The position numbers were made by a program, and so were the translations under genes. Source: Mesorhizobium sp. (GTDB lineage Bacteria > Pseudomonadota > Alphaproteobacteria > Rhizobiales > Rhizobiaceae). From it: a stretch of DNA of 64,000 nt. The stretch lies in NCBI RefSeq assembly GCF_004963255.1, contig NZ_SUGA01000006.1, positions 164,986 through 228,985 on the forward strand, given 5' to 3'. Positions 37,350 to 46,116 of the stretch are shown here, piece by piece (position 1 is the first letter of the stretch; the number at the start of each line of letters is the position of its first letter). Below the pieces are notes generated by a model that saw nothing but the letters and a program-made list of their open reading frames with translations, was not told where the DNA came from and ran no database searches.

Positions 37350-37497
37350 TCCCTTCTCCCCTTGTGGGAGAAGGTGGATCGGCGCGATAGCGCCGAGACG
37401 GATGAGGGGTGTTCCAGCGGAGTGAGACGTTGGTGTCATCTGGAACGCCCCTAATCCGTAGCCATCGGCGACACCTTCTCCACAACAGGGGAAGGGA
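37350..37497. repeat. Large intergenic inverted repeat (type B) between ndvA and ccmC
   Basis: Arms: CTTCTCCCCTTGTGGGAGA with a GATGAGGGGTGTTCCAG segment on the left, and CTGGAACGCCCCTAATCC with CCTTCTCCACAACAGGGGAA on the right. The whole 148-bp unit folds on itself. A second, better-preserved copy follows ccmC at 38288-38445. Confidence 0.75.
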
Positions 37498-37534
37498 ATT
37501 GCCCCCGACACATTGCCGGTCTATTTAGGTCGCC

Positions 37535-38338
37535 ATGAGCGACACCACTTCACGCTTTGCCGGTTGGATCGATCTCGCCAACCCGACTCGCTTTGTCGGG
37601 CTGGCCGACAAGGTCATTCCGTGGCTGGCGGTGGTGGCGGCGATCCTGCTCTCGGTCGGCCTCTATATGAGCTTCACAGCGCCGGAGGATTTCCAGCAGG
37701 GCATCACCGTGCGCATCATGTATATCCACGTCCCCTTCGCCTGGCTCGCCATGATGTGCTACACGATCATGGCGATCTCGGCGCTGGGCACGCTGGTCTG
37801 GCGCCACCCGCTGGCCGACGTCGCGCTGAAATCGGCCGCTCCGATCGGCGCCACCTTTACCGCGCTCGCGCTGATCACCGGCTCCATCTGGGGCAAGCCG
37901 ATGTGGGGCACCTGGTGGGTCTGGGATGCGCGGCTGACCTCTGTCTTCGTGCTTTTCCTGATGTATCTGGGCATCATCGCGCTGACCCGCGCGCTGGACG
38001 ATGCCGGCCGCGCCGCCTGGGCGGCGGCCATCATCACGCTGGTCGGCTTCATCAACATCCCGATCATCAAATTCTCGGTCGACTGGTGGAACACGCTGCA
38101 CCAGCCCGCCTCCGTCTTCCGCCTCGGCGGCCCGACCATCGACCCGTCGATGCTGTGGCCGCTTGCCGTGATGGCGCTGGGCTTCACCGTGCTGTTCTTC
38201 GCCTTGCATCTGATGGCCATGCGCACGGAGATATTCAGGCGGCGGGTGACGGCGATGCGGAGAGTTGCGGCAAGGCAGGCTGAGAAGGCTCCCCCTTCTC
38301 CCCTTGTGGGAGAAGGGGGCCGCGAAGCGGCCGGATGA
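37535..38338 (+). CDS. ccmC: Heme exporter/chaperone-loading permease CcmC
   Basis: A 267-residue protein with six hydrophobic segments and the heme-handling WGTWWVWDARLTS motif at 124-136, plus H65 and a later periplasmic His (TLHQPAS). CcmC loads heme onto CcmE in cytochrome c maturation system I. Normally it is embedded in ccmABCD(G); none of those partners is in this window, so it is an orphan copy or a separated system gene. The last 15 residues (PPSPLVGEGGREAAG) are encoded by the start of the downstream palindrome, so the natural C terminus was probably replaced. Confidence 0.9.
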   Translation: MSDTTSRFAGWIDLANPTRFVGLADKVIPWLAVVAAILLSVGLYMSFTAPEDFQQGITVRIMYIHVPFAWLAMMCYTIMAISALGTLVWRHPLADVALKSAAPIGATFTALALITGSIWGKPMWGTWWVWDARLTSVFVLFLMYLGIIALTRALDDAGRAAWAAAIITLVGFINIPIIKFSVDWWNTLHQPASVFRLGGPTIDPSMLWPLAVMALGFTVLFFALHLMAMRTEIFRRRVTAMRRVAARQAEKAPPSPLVGEGGREAAG

Positions 38339-38445
38339 GGGGTGTTCCAGGGAACGCCATCCTCTCACTCCGCTGGAACACCCCTCATCCGTCTCGGCGC
38401 TAACGCGCCGATCCACCTTCTCCCACAAGGGGAGAAGGAGAGGCG
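38288..38445. repeat. Large intergenic inverted repeat (type B) after ccmC
   Basis: Left arm runs from CTTCTCCCCTTGTGGGAGAA through GGATGAGGGGTGTTCCAG, right arm is its inverted counterpart ending CCTTCTCCCACAAGGGGAGA. It overlaps the last codons of ccmC and ends five bases before the stop of the convergent DSD1-type gene. Each arm carries its own smaller palindrome (GGCCGCGAAGCGGCC; GGCGCTAACGCGCC). Confidence 0.8.
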
Positions 38446-38449
38446 CGCT

Positions 38450-39520
38450 TCACCCCATCTTACCCCTTGCCGCCACCGGCAGCGTTTCCAGCACCGTGTC
38501 GCCGTCGATCAGATGCACCTGATCGAACAAATTCGTCACCACGCAGCAATGATCGGGCACGACGCGCACCCGCTCACCGATGCGAAGCCCCGCGCCATCG
38601 GCAAGCGTGACGGTGCCGTGCTCCTCGCTCAAGCCGGTGACGCGGGCGCCGGGCATGCCCAGCAACTCGCCGAACTCCGGCAGGCCGAGCGTGTCGGAGG
38701 ACAGCGCCTTGCTGCCTGAGTCGAGGATGGCGCGGGTCGGCGTCGGGTGGCTGACGACGGTGGCAAGCACCGTCAGCGCGCAGTCGTCCAGCGTGCCGAC
38801 GCCTTTGGCGACCTGGTAGCGGTCGAGATAGATGTAGGTGCCGGGCCGGTATTCGGTGACGATGCTGTTCTCGCCCGAGCGCCACATATCCGGCGTCCCG
38901 CCGCTGGAGACGCGCGGGCATTCAAGCCCCGTCGCGGCAAGCGCGTCCTGCGCGCTTTTCATCCAGGCCTCGGCTTGCGCCGCGCGGCCGGCCGCCGGGT
39001 AGGTCATCAGCCCGCCGAAGGCGAGGCCCTTGGCTTGGTCGATCACCTTGGCCAGCGCCACCGCATCGGCCGGGGTCTGCACGCCGCAGCGGCCCATGCT
39101 GGTGTCGCACTCGACCAGCACCTGCAGCGGATGACCGGCATCGGTGAAGGTGGCGGCCAGGCCTTCCAGCGTCTCATGGCTGTCCGCCGTCACCGAAAGA
39201 GTGACGCGCCCATGCAGCGCCTTCAGCCGCTCCAGCTTGGCGCGGCCAAGGATGTTGTAGGGCAGGAAAATATCCTGCAGCCCTGCATCGGCCATCACCT
39301 CGGCCTCGCCGATCTTCTGGCAGGTGATACCGACGGCGCCGGCCGCTACCTGCTTCTTGGCCCAATAGGGCAGCTTGTGCGTCTTGATGTGCGGCCGCAG
39401 CTTCAATCCATGGGCGTCGGCATGCGCCTGCGCCTTTTTGATGTTGGCTTCGGCGCGGGCCGCATCGATCAGGATCGCCGGCGTGTCGAGGTCGTCTATG
39501 CTTGGCATGAAAGTCACCAT
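38450..39520 (-). CDS. DSD1-family PLP enzyme (D-serine dehydratase / D-threonine aldolase type)
   Basis: A 356-residue fold-type III PLP enzyme acting on D-3-hydroxy amino acids. The PLP lysine is in RPHIKTHK near the N terminus, and SSGGTPDMW and EYRPGTYIYLD are typical. The C-terminal metal site reads PDHCC: His followed by Cys at +2, as in eukaryote-type D-serine dehydratase (H347/C349 in the chicken enzyme, from memory), whereas D-threonine aldolases have Asp there, so D-serine dehydratase is slightly favoured. Start at 39520 or 39508; the former has GGGAGA upstream. Stop adjoins the palindromic repeat. Confidence 0.83.
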   Translation of the reverse strand: MVTFMPSIDDLDTPAILIDAARAEANIKKAQAHADAHGLKLRPHIKTHKLPYWAKKQVAAGAVGITCQKIGEAEVMADAGLQDIFLPYNILGRAKLERLKALHGRVTLSVTADSHETLEGLAATFTDAGHPLQVLVECDTSMGRCGVQTPADAVALAKVIDQAKGLAFGGLMTYPAAGRAAQAEAWMKSAQDALAATGLECPRVSSGGTPDMWRSGENSIVTEYRPGTYIYLDRYQVAKGVGTLDDCALTVLATVVSHPTPTRAILDSGSKALSSDTLGLPEFGELLGMPGARVTGLSEEHGTVTLADGAGLRIGERVRVVPDHCCVVTNLFDQVHLIDGDTVLETLPVAARGKMG

Positions 39521-39525
39521 TCAAA

Positions 39526-39570
39526 GCATGTCTCCCGGGAGCGGGATCCGGTTTCTGGACAAAGACATGC
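39526..39570. repeat. Mesorhizobium-style GCATGTC...GACATGC intergenic palindrome
   Basis: GCATGTC (39526-39532) and GACATGC (39564-39570) flank a segment including GCGGGATCCGGTTTCTGGAC. I recognise this as a very common intergenic repeat in Mesorhizobium-type genomes (recollection, not searched). It lies between divergent genes. Confidence 0.6.
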
Positions 39571-39718
39571 GCAAAATCGAAAAGTCCGGCTGGGTTTATG
39601 GTCCCGATCCGGCCGGATGTCACGGGGCCAGAACAGCGGGTTTGCGTCGACAGCCGACCGGCATTGGGCTATTCGGATGGTCAGATTTCAGCAAGGCATC
39701 GGCCGGAGGAGAATCACC

Positions 39719-40405
39719 ATGAAACGCTCCAAGATCAACGACATCATCCGCGAAGCCGACGCCTTCATCCGTTCGTTCGGCTACATCATGCCGCCCTTCG
39801 CCTATTGGTCGCCGGAAGAGATGAAGGCGCACAAGGCCGACTCATCGGCAATCTTCACCTCGCGCCTCGGCTGGGACATCACCGACTACGGCCAGGAGAA
39901 GTTCGACGAGCTTGGCCTGTTCCTGTTCACCGTGCGCAACGGCCGATACGAGGACATGAAGCTCGGCATGGGCATGCTCTATGCGGAGAAGATCATGATC
40001 TCGCGCAAGGACCAGCTCTCGCCGATGCACCGCCACAACATCAAGGCCGAGGACATCATCAACCGCGGCGGCGGCAAGCTGGTGCTGGAACTGTTCATGC
40101 ACGACCGCGACGGCGGCATCGACCCCAAGGCCGAAGTCTCGGTGCCGGTCGACGGCACCATCACCAGATTGCCGGCCGGCGGGCTCCTGAAGCTCGATCC
40201 CGGCCAGAGCGTCACGCTGCTGCCCGGCGTCTGGCACGCCTTCTGGGCCGAGGGCAAGGATGTGCTGATCGGCGAGGTCTCAACCGTCAATGACGATCTC
40301 ACCGACAACGTCTTCCGCGAGCCGATCGGGCGCTTCTCCAACATCGACGAGGACGTCGCGCCGCTGCACCTTCTGGTGTCGGATTATGAGAAGTGGGTGG
40401 GGTAG
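39719..40405 (+). CDS. D-lyxose ketol-isomerase family protein
   Basis: A 228-residue cupin-type sugar isomerase of the D-lyxose isomerase family (PF07385 type), which interconverts D-lyxose with D-xylulose and D-mannose with D-fructose. Metal ligands are visible in SPMHRHNIKAEDIINRGGG (two His, Glu further on) and in PGVWHAFWAEG (late His). The ATG at 39719 has a GGAGGAGAATCACC ribosome site, stronger than any other start in the long open frame. It is divergent from the DSD1-type gene; the two share no obvious pathway. Confidence 0.87.
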   Translation: MKRSKINDIIREADAFIRSFGYIMPPFAYWSPEEMKAHKADSSAIFTSRLGWDITDYGQEKFDELGLFLFTVRNGRYEDMKLGMGMLYAEKIMISRKDQLSPMHRHNIKAEDIINRGGGKLVLELFMHDRDGGIDPKAEVSVPVDGTITRLPAGGLLKLDPGQSVTLLPGVWHAFWAEGKDVLIGEVSTVNDDLTDNVFREPIGRFSNIDEDVAPLHLLVSDYEKWVG

Positions 40406-40413
40406 CCCAGGGC

Positions 40414-40767
40414 CTAGTCGTCCCAATTCAACTGCTGAAAAAACGTCCAAATGCTGATGGCGCTGTCATCGCTATCGCTCATGCTGTGCAGCGTGAGGAT
40501 GATGTCCACGGTGGGCGGCGCTTTGATCATCACTGTGATCACGCGTGTCCCATCCTCAGGCACGATACCTATGCCTGAGGTCATTTCCCAATTTCCGCCG
40601 GCCTGCTGAAGTCGGGGAGCAGAGTCTTCGAATTGCTCCCTCATCGATGCATCGTTTGCGAACGGTTCATCTGTGAGTTTTGCGAATTCCTCCCAGGATC
40701 CCGAAACCGCGGCATCAATGGCACGCTCGATCCTGGCCGCTTCTGCTTTGCTAGTTCTGGCGGGCAT
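40414..40767 (-). CDS. Small acidic hypothetical protein
   Basis: A 117-residue soluble acidic protein with an N-terminal helical part (RTSKAEAARIERAIDAAVSG) and a C-terminal half rich in alternating strands (TRVITVMIKAPPTVDIILTL), ending in Trp/Asp-rich WTFFQQLNWDD. I recognise no family. It lies 12 bp behind the RDD gene on the same strand with a GGGAGCCGAGG ribosome site, so it may be the last gene of the MoxR operon. Its stop is nine bases from that of the isomerase gene. Confidence 0.65.
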   Translation of the reverse strand: MPARTSKAEAARIERAIDAAVSGSWEEFAKLTDEPFANDASMREQFEDSAPRLQQAGGNWEMTSGIGIVPEDGTRVITVMIKAPPTVDIILTLHSMSDSDDSAISIWTFFQQLNWDD

Positions 40768-40779
40768 CCTCGGCTCCCG

Positions 40780-41658
40780 TTAGCGCGCATACTTATCCGC
40801 CTTGCGGTTCCCGAGCAGCAGCTTGCGTTCCAGATGTGCGCGGAGCTCGCCGTAATAGGCGGTGAGGAAAGCCTTTGAATCGATCGGCTCGACCCTGGCG
40901 CCGATCTTGCGGGCGATCGTCTCCGCCACTGCCTTGAGCGCGGAATGATCGTCGCGGCGCAGCACTTCTTCCAGCTTCTGCAGCTCCGCGATGCCATAGG
41001 CGTCGAGCTGCGCCGGGCTGAACTGGAAGCGGGAGGCAATCGGGTCCCTGCGCAGCGACAGGTCCTCGACCAGCGCCACTTTCGGCGCTTCGACCACCCA
41101 GGTGCCGGCGAGCAGGTCGCCGATCCTCAGCCGGTCGCGGTTGAACAGCGGGAACAGCGAGAACAGCAGCGCCCACACCAGGCCGAAAATGGTCGACAGC
41201 GTATCGGCGACATCGGCGCTGGCGCGCGCGGCGAGGATCGACAGCGGCAGGAAAACCTCGATCTCGCGCATCAGGTTGCGCGCGATGACCTGGTCCAGCG
41301 TGAGGCCGGCGCCGCTGCGCGACGCGACCCTGACGCCAACCATGCGCTTGCCGGGCGTGGCTGCCCGCCGTCCCGCTTCGAAGGCGATGAAATAGACGTT
41401 GCGCAGGAAGAAGATGAAGATGATCCAGACGATGAACAGCGGCTCGGCATCCTGGACGCCAAGCCCGCCAAGGCCGAACAGCGCGACGAGGCTGACCACG
41501 ATTGCCGCCACGACGATGATCACCACGTCGAGCAGGAATCCGGAAGCCCGGGTGCCGGCATCCGCCAGTTTCACGCGCAGGTCGATGCCCTCCGGCGTGA
41601 CAAGCGGGCGGATCAATGCCGCCGGGTTCTTGACCTTCGCTGTCCTAGCGGTCGCCAT
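40780..41658 (-). CDS. RDD-domain membrane protein
   Basis: A 292-residue protein with an N-terminal RDD domain of three or four membrane helices: 'DLRVKLADAGTRASGFLLDV' carries the Arg and Asp that name the family, and GKRMVGVRV is the second conserved part. The C-terminal 120 residues are soluble and helical. Role unknown; RDD proteins are thought to be ion or solute transporters. The ATG at 41658 overlaps the SpoIIM-type gene by 14 bases, so it belongs to the MoxR-DUF58 operon. Confidence 0.82.
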   Translation of the reverse strand: MATARTAKVKNPAALIRPLVTPEGIDLRVKLADAGTRASGFLLDVVIIVVAAIVVSLVALFGLGGLGVQDAEPLFIVWIIFIFFLRNVYFIAFEAGRRAATPGKRMVGVRVASRSGAGLTLDQVIARNLMREIEVFLPLSILAARASADVADTLSTIFGLVWALLFSLFPLFNRDRLRIGDLLAGTWVVEAPKVALVEDLSLRRDPIASRFQFSPAQLDAYGIAELQKLEEVLRRDDHSALKAVAETIARKIGARVEPIDSKAFLTAYYGELRAHLERKLLLGNRKADKYAR

Positions 41659-42661
41659 GCCGCACCATCCGGAACAGGTAGAAATAGCAGATCCATAAGG
41701 CGAGCATGCCGCCACCGATCGAATAGCGGACGATGTCGCTGGTGATCGTCTGCCGGCCGATGCCCTCCAACAATCCGGCGAAAAGCAGCATCACCGTGAC
41801 GCCGATCATGGCGGTCGCCGCGACGCGTCCGGCCCGGGCGGCAGCCGCCATCCGGGTCAGTTCGCCGGGAAAGGCGATGCTGGTGCCGATCCGCATACCC
41901 GCAGCACCCGCGATGGCGATGGCGAACAGTTCCGTCGTGCCATGGATCGAAAGCCAGCCGCCGAGCTCGAAGCCAAGGCCCTTGGCGGCATAGATCTGGA
42001 AAATGGCGCCGAGCATGCAGCCATTCATCAGGACGATCAGCACGCTCGGCACGGCAAAGGCGAAGCCAAGCGCGAAGGCCAGGATCGACACCTGCGTGTT
42101 ATGTGTGAAGAGATAGGCGGCAAAGCCGGACAGGAAATGGTCGCCGCCGCCGTAAAGCACGCTGCGCAAGACCTCGGCCGACGAATCAGGATTGCGCCCG
42201 CCGGCCAGACTCGGCGCGATGATGGCGTCGTACCAGCGCTTGTCGGAGGCGACCAGCCAATAGCCGGCGATCGCGCCGATCACGGTGAGGGCGACCGACG
42301 CCCACACTTCGCGCCACAGATCGCGGATTGCCGCCGGCCAATCGCGCAGGAAGAAATCGCCGATGCGCGTGCGCAAACTCCGCCGCGCCCCGTAGAGATA
42401 AAAATAGCCGCGCAGGCAGAGCGCCTCGAGATAGGCGATCAGGGCGCTGTCGAGCGAGGTCGCGCGCGCCACCGAAAGCGAGGACAGCGCCGAACGATAG
42501 AGCAGGGGGAGCGACAACAATTCGTCTTCCGACAGCGCGCGCGGCGCGCGCTTCTCGACCCGCGCCAGCAGCGCCTCGAACGCTTTCCAGTCGGCCTCGC
42601 GCTCCTGGCGGAAGCTCGCCAGCGACTGGCGCACCGCATCGGTGCCGGCGGCGAGCGTCAT
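41645..42661 (-). CDS. Stage II sporulation protein M-like membrane protein (DUF95)
   Basis: A 338-residue protein: about 115 soluble helical residues, then five or six membrane segments, including 'FLSGFAAYLFTHNTQVSILAF' and 'GWLSIHGTTELFAIAIAGAAG', which are the SpoIIM/DUF95 signature. Non-sporulating bacteria carry it in MoxR operons, where its job is unknown. The open frame extends far upstream, but the ATG at 42661 overlapping the DUF58 stop by four bases (ATGA) is the clear start; upstream codons are antisense to real genes. Confidence 0.85.
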   Translation of the reverse strand: MTLAAGTDAVRQSLASFRQEREADWKAFEALLARVEKRAPRALSEDELLSLPLLYRSALSSLSVARATSLDSALIAYLEALCLRGYFYLYGARRSLRTRIGDFFLRDWPAAIRDLWREVWASVALTVIGAIAGYWLVASDKRWYDAIIAPSLAGGRNPDSSAEVLRSVLYGGGDHFLSGFAAYLFTHNTQVSILAFALGFAFAVPSVLIVLMNGCMLGAIFQIYAAKGLGFELGGWLSIHGTTELFAIAIAGAAGMRIGTSIAFPGELTRMAAAARAGRVAATAMIGVTVMLLFAGLLEGIGRQTITSDIVRYSIGGGMLALWICYFYLFRMVRHGDR

Positions 42662-43962
42662 AGAAGGTTCTCCTCCTTGAGCTGGATATAGCGCTCGACC
42701 AGCGCCGGGCCGAGCCGCTGATGGTCGGCCTCGATGACATGCGCGCCGAGCAGCCTGAGCCGGCCGATCACCACCTGCCGCTGCCGCAACAGGTCGCCTG
42801 CGGTGACGGAGCGGGCGACATCCTCGGGCGCCGCCGGCGCCATGTCGGCCAGCGTTTCGAGCTCCACGTCCCGCATCAGCATGAACAGCACCAGATGCCG
42901 CTCGGTCAGCCGGCCGACGGTGCGCAGCATCAATTCGGCGCTGATCGGGTCGACGAAATCGGTGAAGACGATGACCAGCGAGCGCCGGTCGAGCTTGGCC
43001 GACAGCGTGGTCAGCGCCAGGGTGAAGTTGGTCTCCTCGGTCGAATAGTCGATCTCGGCGGCGCGCTTCTGGATCATCGTGAAACTCGGCGAGCCGCGCA
43101 CCGCGCCGCTGGAGACGCGCGGCCTGGCGTCGAAGGAGAACAGGCTGACGAGATCGCCGCTCTTGAGCGCGATGAAGGCCGACAGAAGGGCCGCCGTCAC
43201 CGCGCGGTCGACCTTCGGCACGTCGTCGACCGGCTCGCACATCAGCCGGCCGCCGTCGATCGCCAGAACGATGTTGTTGTTTTCCTCGATCCGGAACTCG
43301 CGCGCCAAAAGCTTGCCGTGGCGGGCGCTGCGCTTCCAGTCGATCATGCGCCGGCCCATGCCGGGCTGGTAGTCTTTCAGCGCCTCGAACTCGCGGCCCT
43401 GTCCAGCGCGCTTCTTGGCATGGCCATCGGCAAGGGCCGAGCGCTGCAGGAGCGTGATCGCCTCGTCGCGCGCGCTGTTGACGTTGGGCAGCACCGCGAC
43501 CTTGCGGTCGACCGGCAATATGACCTGGTTCCACACCAGCCCGAACGGGCCCTGCCAGCGCAGCCAGAGCCGGTCGAAGCTGGCCATGCCGCGGCGGATG
43601 GCCTCGAATTCGAGATCGATCGTGCCGCCACCGGCCGGCAGCGCGCCGCCTGTGCCGGCGACCGGCTGAACCCGCTGGTCGTGCCCGACACGCGCCTGCA
43701 GGCGCCGCAACTTTGCCCCGACACCGGCCGCGATGTGCAACGTGAAGCGACCGCCGATGCCCACCTGCGGCGGCGCCGTTAGCGTGGCATCGAGCGAGGC
43801 GCGGCCTCTGCCCGCGGCCGCATCCACCGCCAGGAAGGCAAGCAGAACGCAGATCCACAACAGGCCGAGATACCAGACAGAGGGCAGCGCGAGCGCGATC
43901 AGGAAGGCGGGGATCGCCCCCGCCGCCGCTGCCCAGACCGCTCGCCCGCTCGGATAGATCAA
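42658..43962 (-). CDS. DUF58-domain protein, MoxR partner
   Basis: A 434-residue protein with two N-terminal membrane segments (about 8-45) and a C-terminal von Willebrand A-like DUF58 domain. The conserved 'YQPGMGRRMIDWKRSARHGKL' motif and 'AIDGGRLM' (in place of the DxSxS MIDAS start) are visible, so metal binding may be degenerate. DUF58 proteins sit next to MoxR ATPases, which probably remodel them. Overlaps both neighbours by four bases. Confidence 0.87.
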   Translation of the reverse strand: MIYPSGRAVWAAAAGAIPAFLIALALPSVWYLGLLWICVLLAFLAVDAAAGRGRASLDATLTAPPQVGIGGRFTLHIAAGVGAKLRRLQARVGHDQRVQPVAGTGGALPAGGGTIDLEFEAIRRGMASFDRLWLRWQGPFGLVWNQVILPVDRKVAVLPNVNSARDEAITLLQRSALADGHAKKRAGQGREFEALKDYQPGMGRRMIDWKRSARHGKLLAREFRIEENNNIVLAIDGGRLMCEPVDDVPKVDRAVTAALLSAFIALKSGDLVSLFSFDARPRVSSGAVRGSPSFTMIQKRAAEIDYSTEETNFTLALTTLSAKLDRRSLVIVFTDFVDPISAELMLRTVGRLTERHLVLFMLMRDVELETLADMAPAAPEDVARSVTAGDLLRQRQVVIGRLRLLGAHVIEADHQRLGPALVERYIQLKEENLL

Positions 43963-44915
43963 CGGGGCGCTTCCGTATGGTCGACGAGGTCGGAGACGAT
44001 CTGCTCGACCAGCCGCCCGTCGATCTGTGCGGCCGGCGAAAGCACGACGCGGTGGCGCAGCGCCGGTACGGCCAAGGCCTTGACGTCGTCCGGGATGACA
44101 TAGTTGCGGCCGTCGAGCGCCGCCCTGGCGCGTGCGGCTCTCGCCAGCATGGCGCCCGCGCGAGGGCTGGCGCCGACCTCCAGGTCGGGGCTTTCGCGCG
44201 TGCCGCGCACAAGTGCCGCGATATAGCCGACGACATCACCGACCAGCGTGACGTCGCCGACGGTCGCAAGTGCGGCTTCGAGCGTCTTGCGGTCGGTCTG
44301 CGCCCTGATGCCGTATTGCCCGATATCGTGCGAGGCCGAGCCGCCGCCGTGGTTGACGATGATGGCGCGCTCTTCCGCGAGGTCCGGATAGCTTACCCGG
44401 TGCTTGAACAGGAAGCGGTCGAGCTGAGCCTCGGGCAGCGGATAGACGCCCTGATGCTCGATCGGGTTCTGCGTTGCCACCACCATGAAATTCCGCCCAA
44501 GTGAATGCGTCGTGCCGTCGAAGGTGACGGCGTGTTCCTGCATGGCTTCTAGCAGGGCGGCCTGCGTCTTCGGCGGCGTGCGGTTGATTTCGTCGGCGAG
44601 CAGCAGATCGCAGAAGATCGGGCCGCGCGTCAGCGTGAACTGCCCGGTCTGGAAATTGTAGATGTTGGCGCCGACGATGTCGCCGGGCATCAGGTCGGGC
44701 GTGAACTGGATGCGGCCATAGGCGACGCCGAGCGCCTGCGCGAAGCAGCGCGCCGTCATGGTCTTGGCGGTGCCCGGCGGGCCTTCGAGCAGGATATGGC
44801 CGCCGGCAAACAGCGCCGTCAACATCAGGTCGACCGTGTCGTGCTGGCCGGTGATCGCTTTCGCCACTTCTTCCCTGATCGCGTTCGCCAGGGCCTTCAC
44901 TTCATCGACGTTCAC
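43959..44915 (-). CDS. MoxR-family AAA+ ATPase
   Basis: A 318-residue MoxR ATPase: Walker A GPPGTAKT (45-52), Walker [16 protein letters not shown], sensor 1 [24 protein letters not shown] and an Arg finger region. MoxR proteins act as chaperones for vWA-domain partners; the DUF58 protein encoded next is the obvious one. The frame is open to 45266, but the GTG at 44915 with AAGGAGGCTCG just upstream is the natural start and overlaps the DUF4350 gene by only 14 bases. Confidence 0.92.
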   Translation of the reverse strand: MNVDEVKALANAIREEVAKAITGQHDTVDLMLTALFAGGHILLEGPPGTAKTMTARCFAQALGVAYGRIQFTPDLMPGDIVGANIYNFQTGQFTLTRGPIFCDLLLADEINRTPPKTQAALLEAMQEHAVTFDGTTHSLGRNFMVVATQNPIEHQGVYPLPEAQLDRFLFKHRVSYPDLAEERAIIVNHGGGSASHDIGQYGIRAQTDRKTLEAALATVGDVTLVGDVVGYIAALVRGTRESPDLEVGASPRAGAMLARAARARAALDGRNYVIPDDVKALAVPALRHRVVLSPAAQIDGRLVEQIVSDLVDHTEAPR

Positions 44916-46116
44916 CGAGCCTCCTTGTCGTCCAGTCATGCAGCTGTTCGGCTGCTTCATGCATTGCTGCCAAATTGTTGGATTCGTTCGCGGCCTGGAA
45001 GCGCCGGGTGAAGCCGTGCGCCTCGCTTTTATCGCGGGAATCGAGCCACCGGTCGAGCGCCTCGCCCTGCAGCCCGTGCGGCGCGCCAAGCAGCGCGCCG
45101 GCGCGCTGCCGCACCAGCGCCGCGTATCGGTCGCCGAGCCCCTGCAACCGCCCGGCGCGCCTGAGCAGCGTCGCCGTGGTGTCGACCAGCGCCCGCTTGC
45201 CGAAGGCGATGGCGCGGCCTTCCGCCCTTGGCGGCCCGAAGCGGCCGAGTCCGTGCAGGAAGGCAAGCGCGGCCGCCACCAGCACCGAAAGCGTCAGCGC
45301 CAGGAAAGGCGGTTCGACCAGGAGCTTGGCGAGATCGTATTTCTGGCCGATGCCGTGCAGCGTCAGGTCGAACATGACCGCGCCCTTGGCGGGCTCCAGC
45401 ATGGCGATCATGTCGAGCGCGGCGGCTGCCGTCTGCTCGTCCTTCAGCCCGGCATTGTTGATGAAGTCGGGATCGGTGAGGATATAGAAGGGTTCGTTGT
45501 CGAGCTCGGTGAGGATGGCTTTGCCGTCACCGGCCGCGATCAGCGGATGATCGTCCGCCACCCATTGCAGTTCGTCCGGCGCGGCGATCTTGCGGCCTTG
45601 GACATCGATCGTGTCGGCCGTCGGCTTGCCTTCGCCAAGCTTCGCCTTGGCGATGCGACCGAGCCAGTCGTTGACGACCGAGTTCGGCAGCCGTTCGATT
45701 TTTGTTTCCCAACCGTCCCGGCCCAGCAACGGCATGGTCTGCCATTTCGGCAACACGAACAGCGTGTCCTTGCCCGAGCGCAGCTTGATGAGGTGATCGA
45801 GCGCGGCCGGGTCGCTGCCCGGCGCGATGGTGACGACGAGCAGGAAGGTCGAAGCCAGCGGCGAATCCAGATCCTTCTCGCCGCGGTCCATCGGCGGCGC
45901 CTGTCCATTGGTGAGCTTCAGCCATTCGACAAGCCCGGCATAACCGGTGCCGCCTTTCGAAAACGGCGTGGCGCCGCCTTCAGGCTGGCGGAAATCGGGC
46001 GCATAGGTGGACAGCAGGAAGAAGCCGGCAGCGGCCAGAAGGCTGGCGAAAATGCCCCAGAACAACGTCTTGCGGCTGAACGGTTCCTGCACTGTTTCCG
46101 TCGTCGCCGCGCTCAT
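44902..46116 (-). CDS. DUF4350-domain membrane protein
   Basis: A 404-residue protein: one N-terminal membrane segment (about 17-38), a DUF4350 periplasmic domain resembling a GATase/Rossmann-like fold, a second membrane segment near 280-300 ([21 protein letters not shown]) and a soluble C terminus. DUF4350 genes accompany MoxR-DUF58 pairs in many bacteria; function unknown. Starts with a 4-base overlap with the DUF4129 gene. Confidence 0.83.
   Translation of the reverse strand: MSAATTETVQEPFSRKTLFWGIFASLLAAAGFFLLSTYAPDFRQPEGGATPFSKGGTGYAGLVEWLKLTNGQAPPMDRGEKDLDSPLASTFLLVVTIAPGSDPAALDHLIKLRSGKDTLFVLPKWQTMPLLGRDGWETKIERLPNSVVNDWLGRIAKAKLGEGKPTADTIDVQGRKIAAPDELQWVADDHPLIAAGDGKAILTELDNEPFYILTDPDFINNAGLKDEQTAAAALDMIAMLEPAKGAVMFDLTLHGIGQKYDLAKLLVEPPFLALTLSVLVAAALAFLHGLGRFGPPRAEGRAIAFGKRALVDTTATLLRRAGRLQGLGDRYAALVRQRAGALLGAPHGLQGEALDRWLDSRDKSEAHGFTRRFQAANESNNLAAMHEAAEQLHDWTTRRLGERR

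Noticed and set aside
37350..38445. Reading the two palindromes around ccmC as ends of an insertion sequence
   Set aside because: No transposase gene lies between them and each is itself an internal inverted repeat, so they are two repeat elements rather than IS termini.
42662..44269. N-terminal extension of the SpoIIM-like protein
   Set aside because: Would overlap the DUF58 and MoxR genes in another frame; the ATGA-coupled ATG at 42661 explains the gene.
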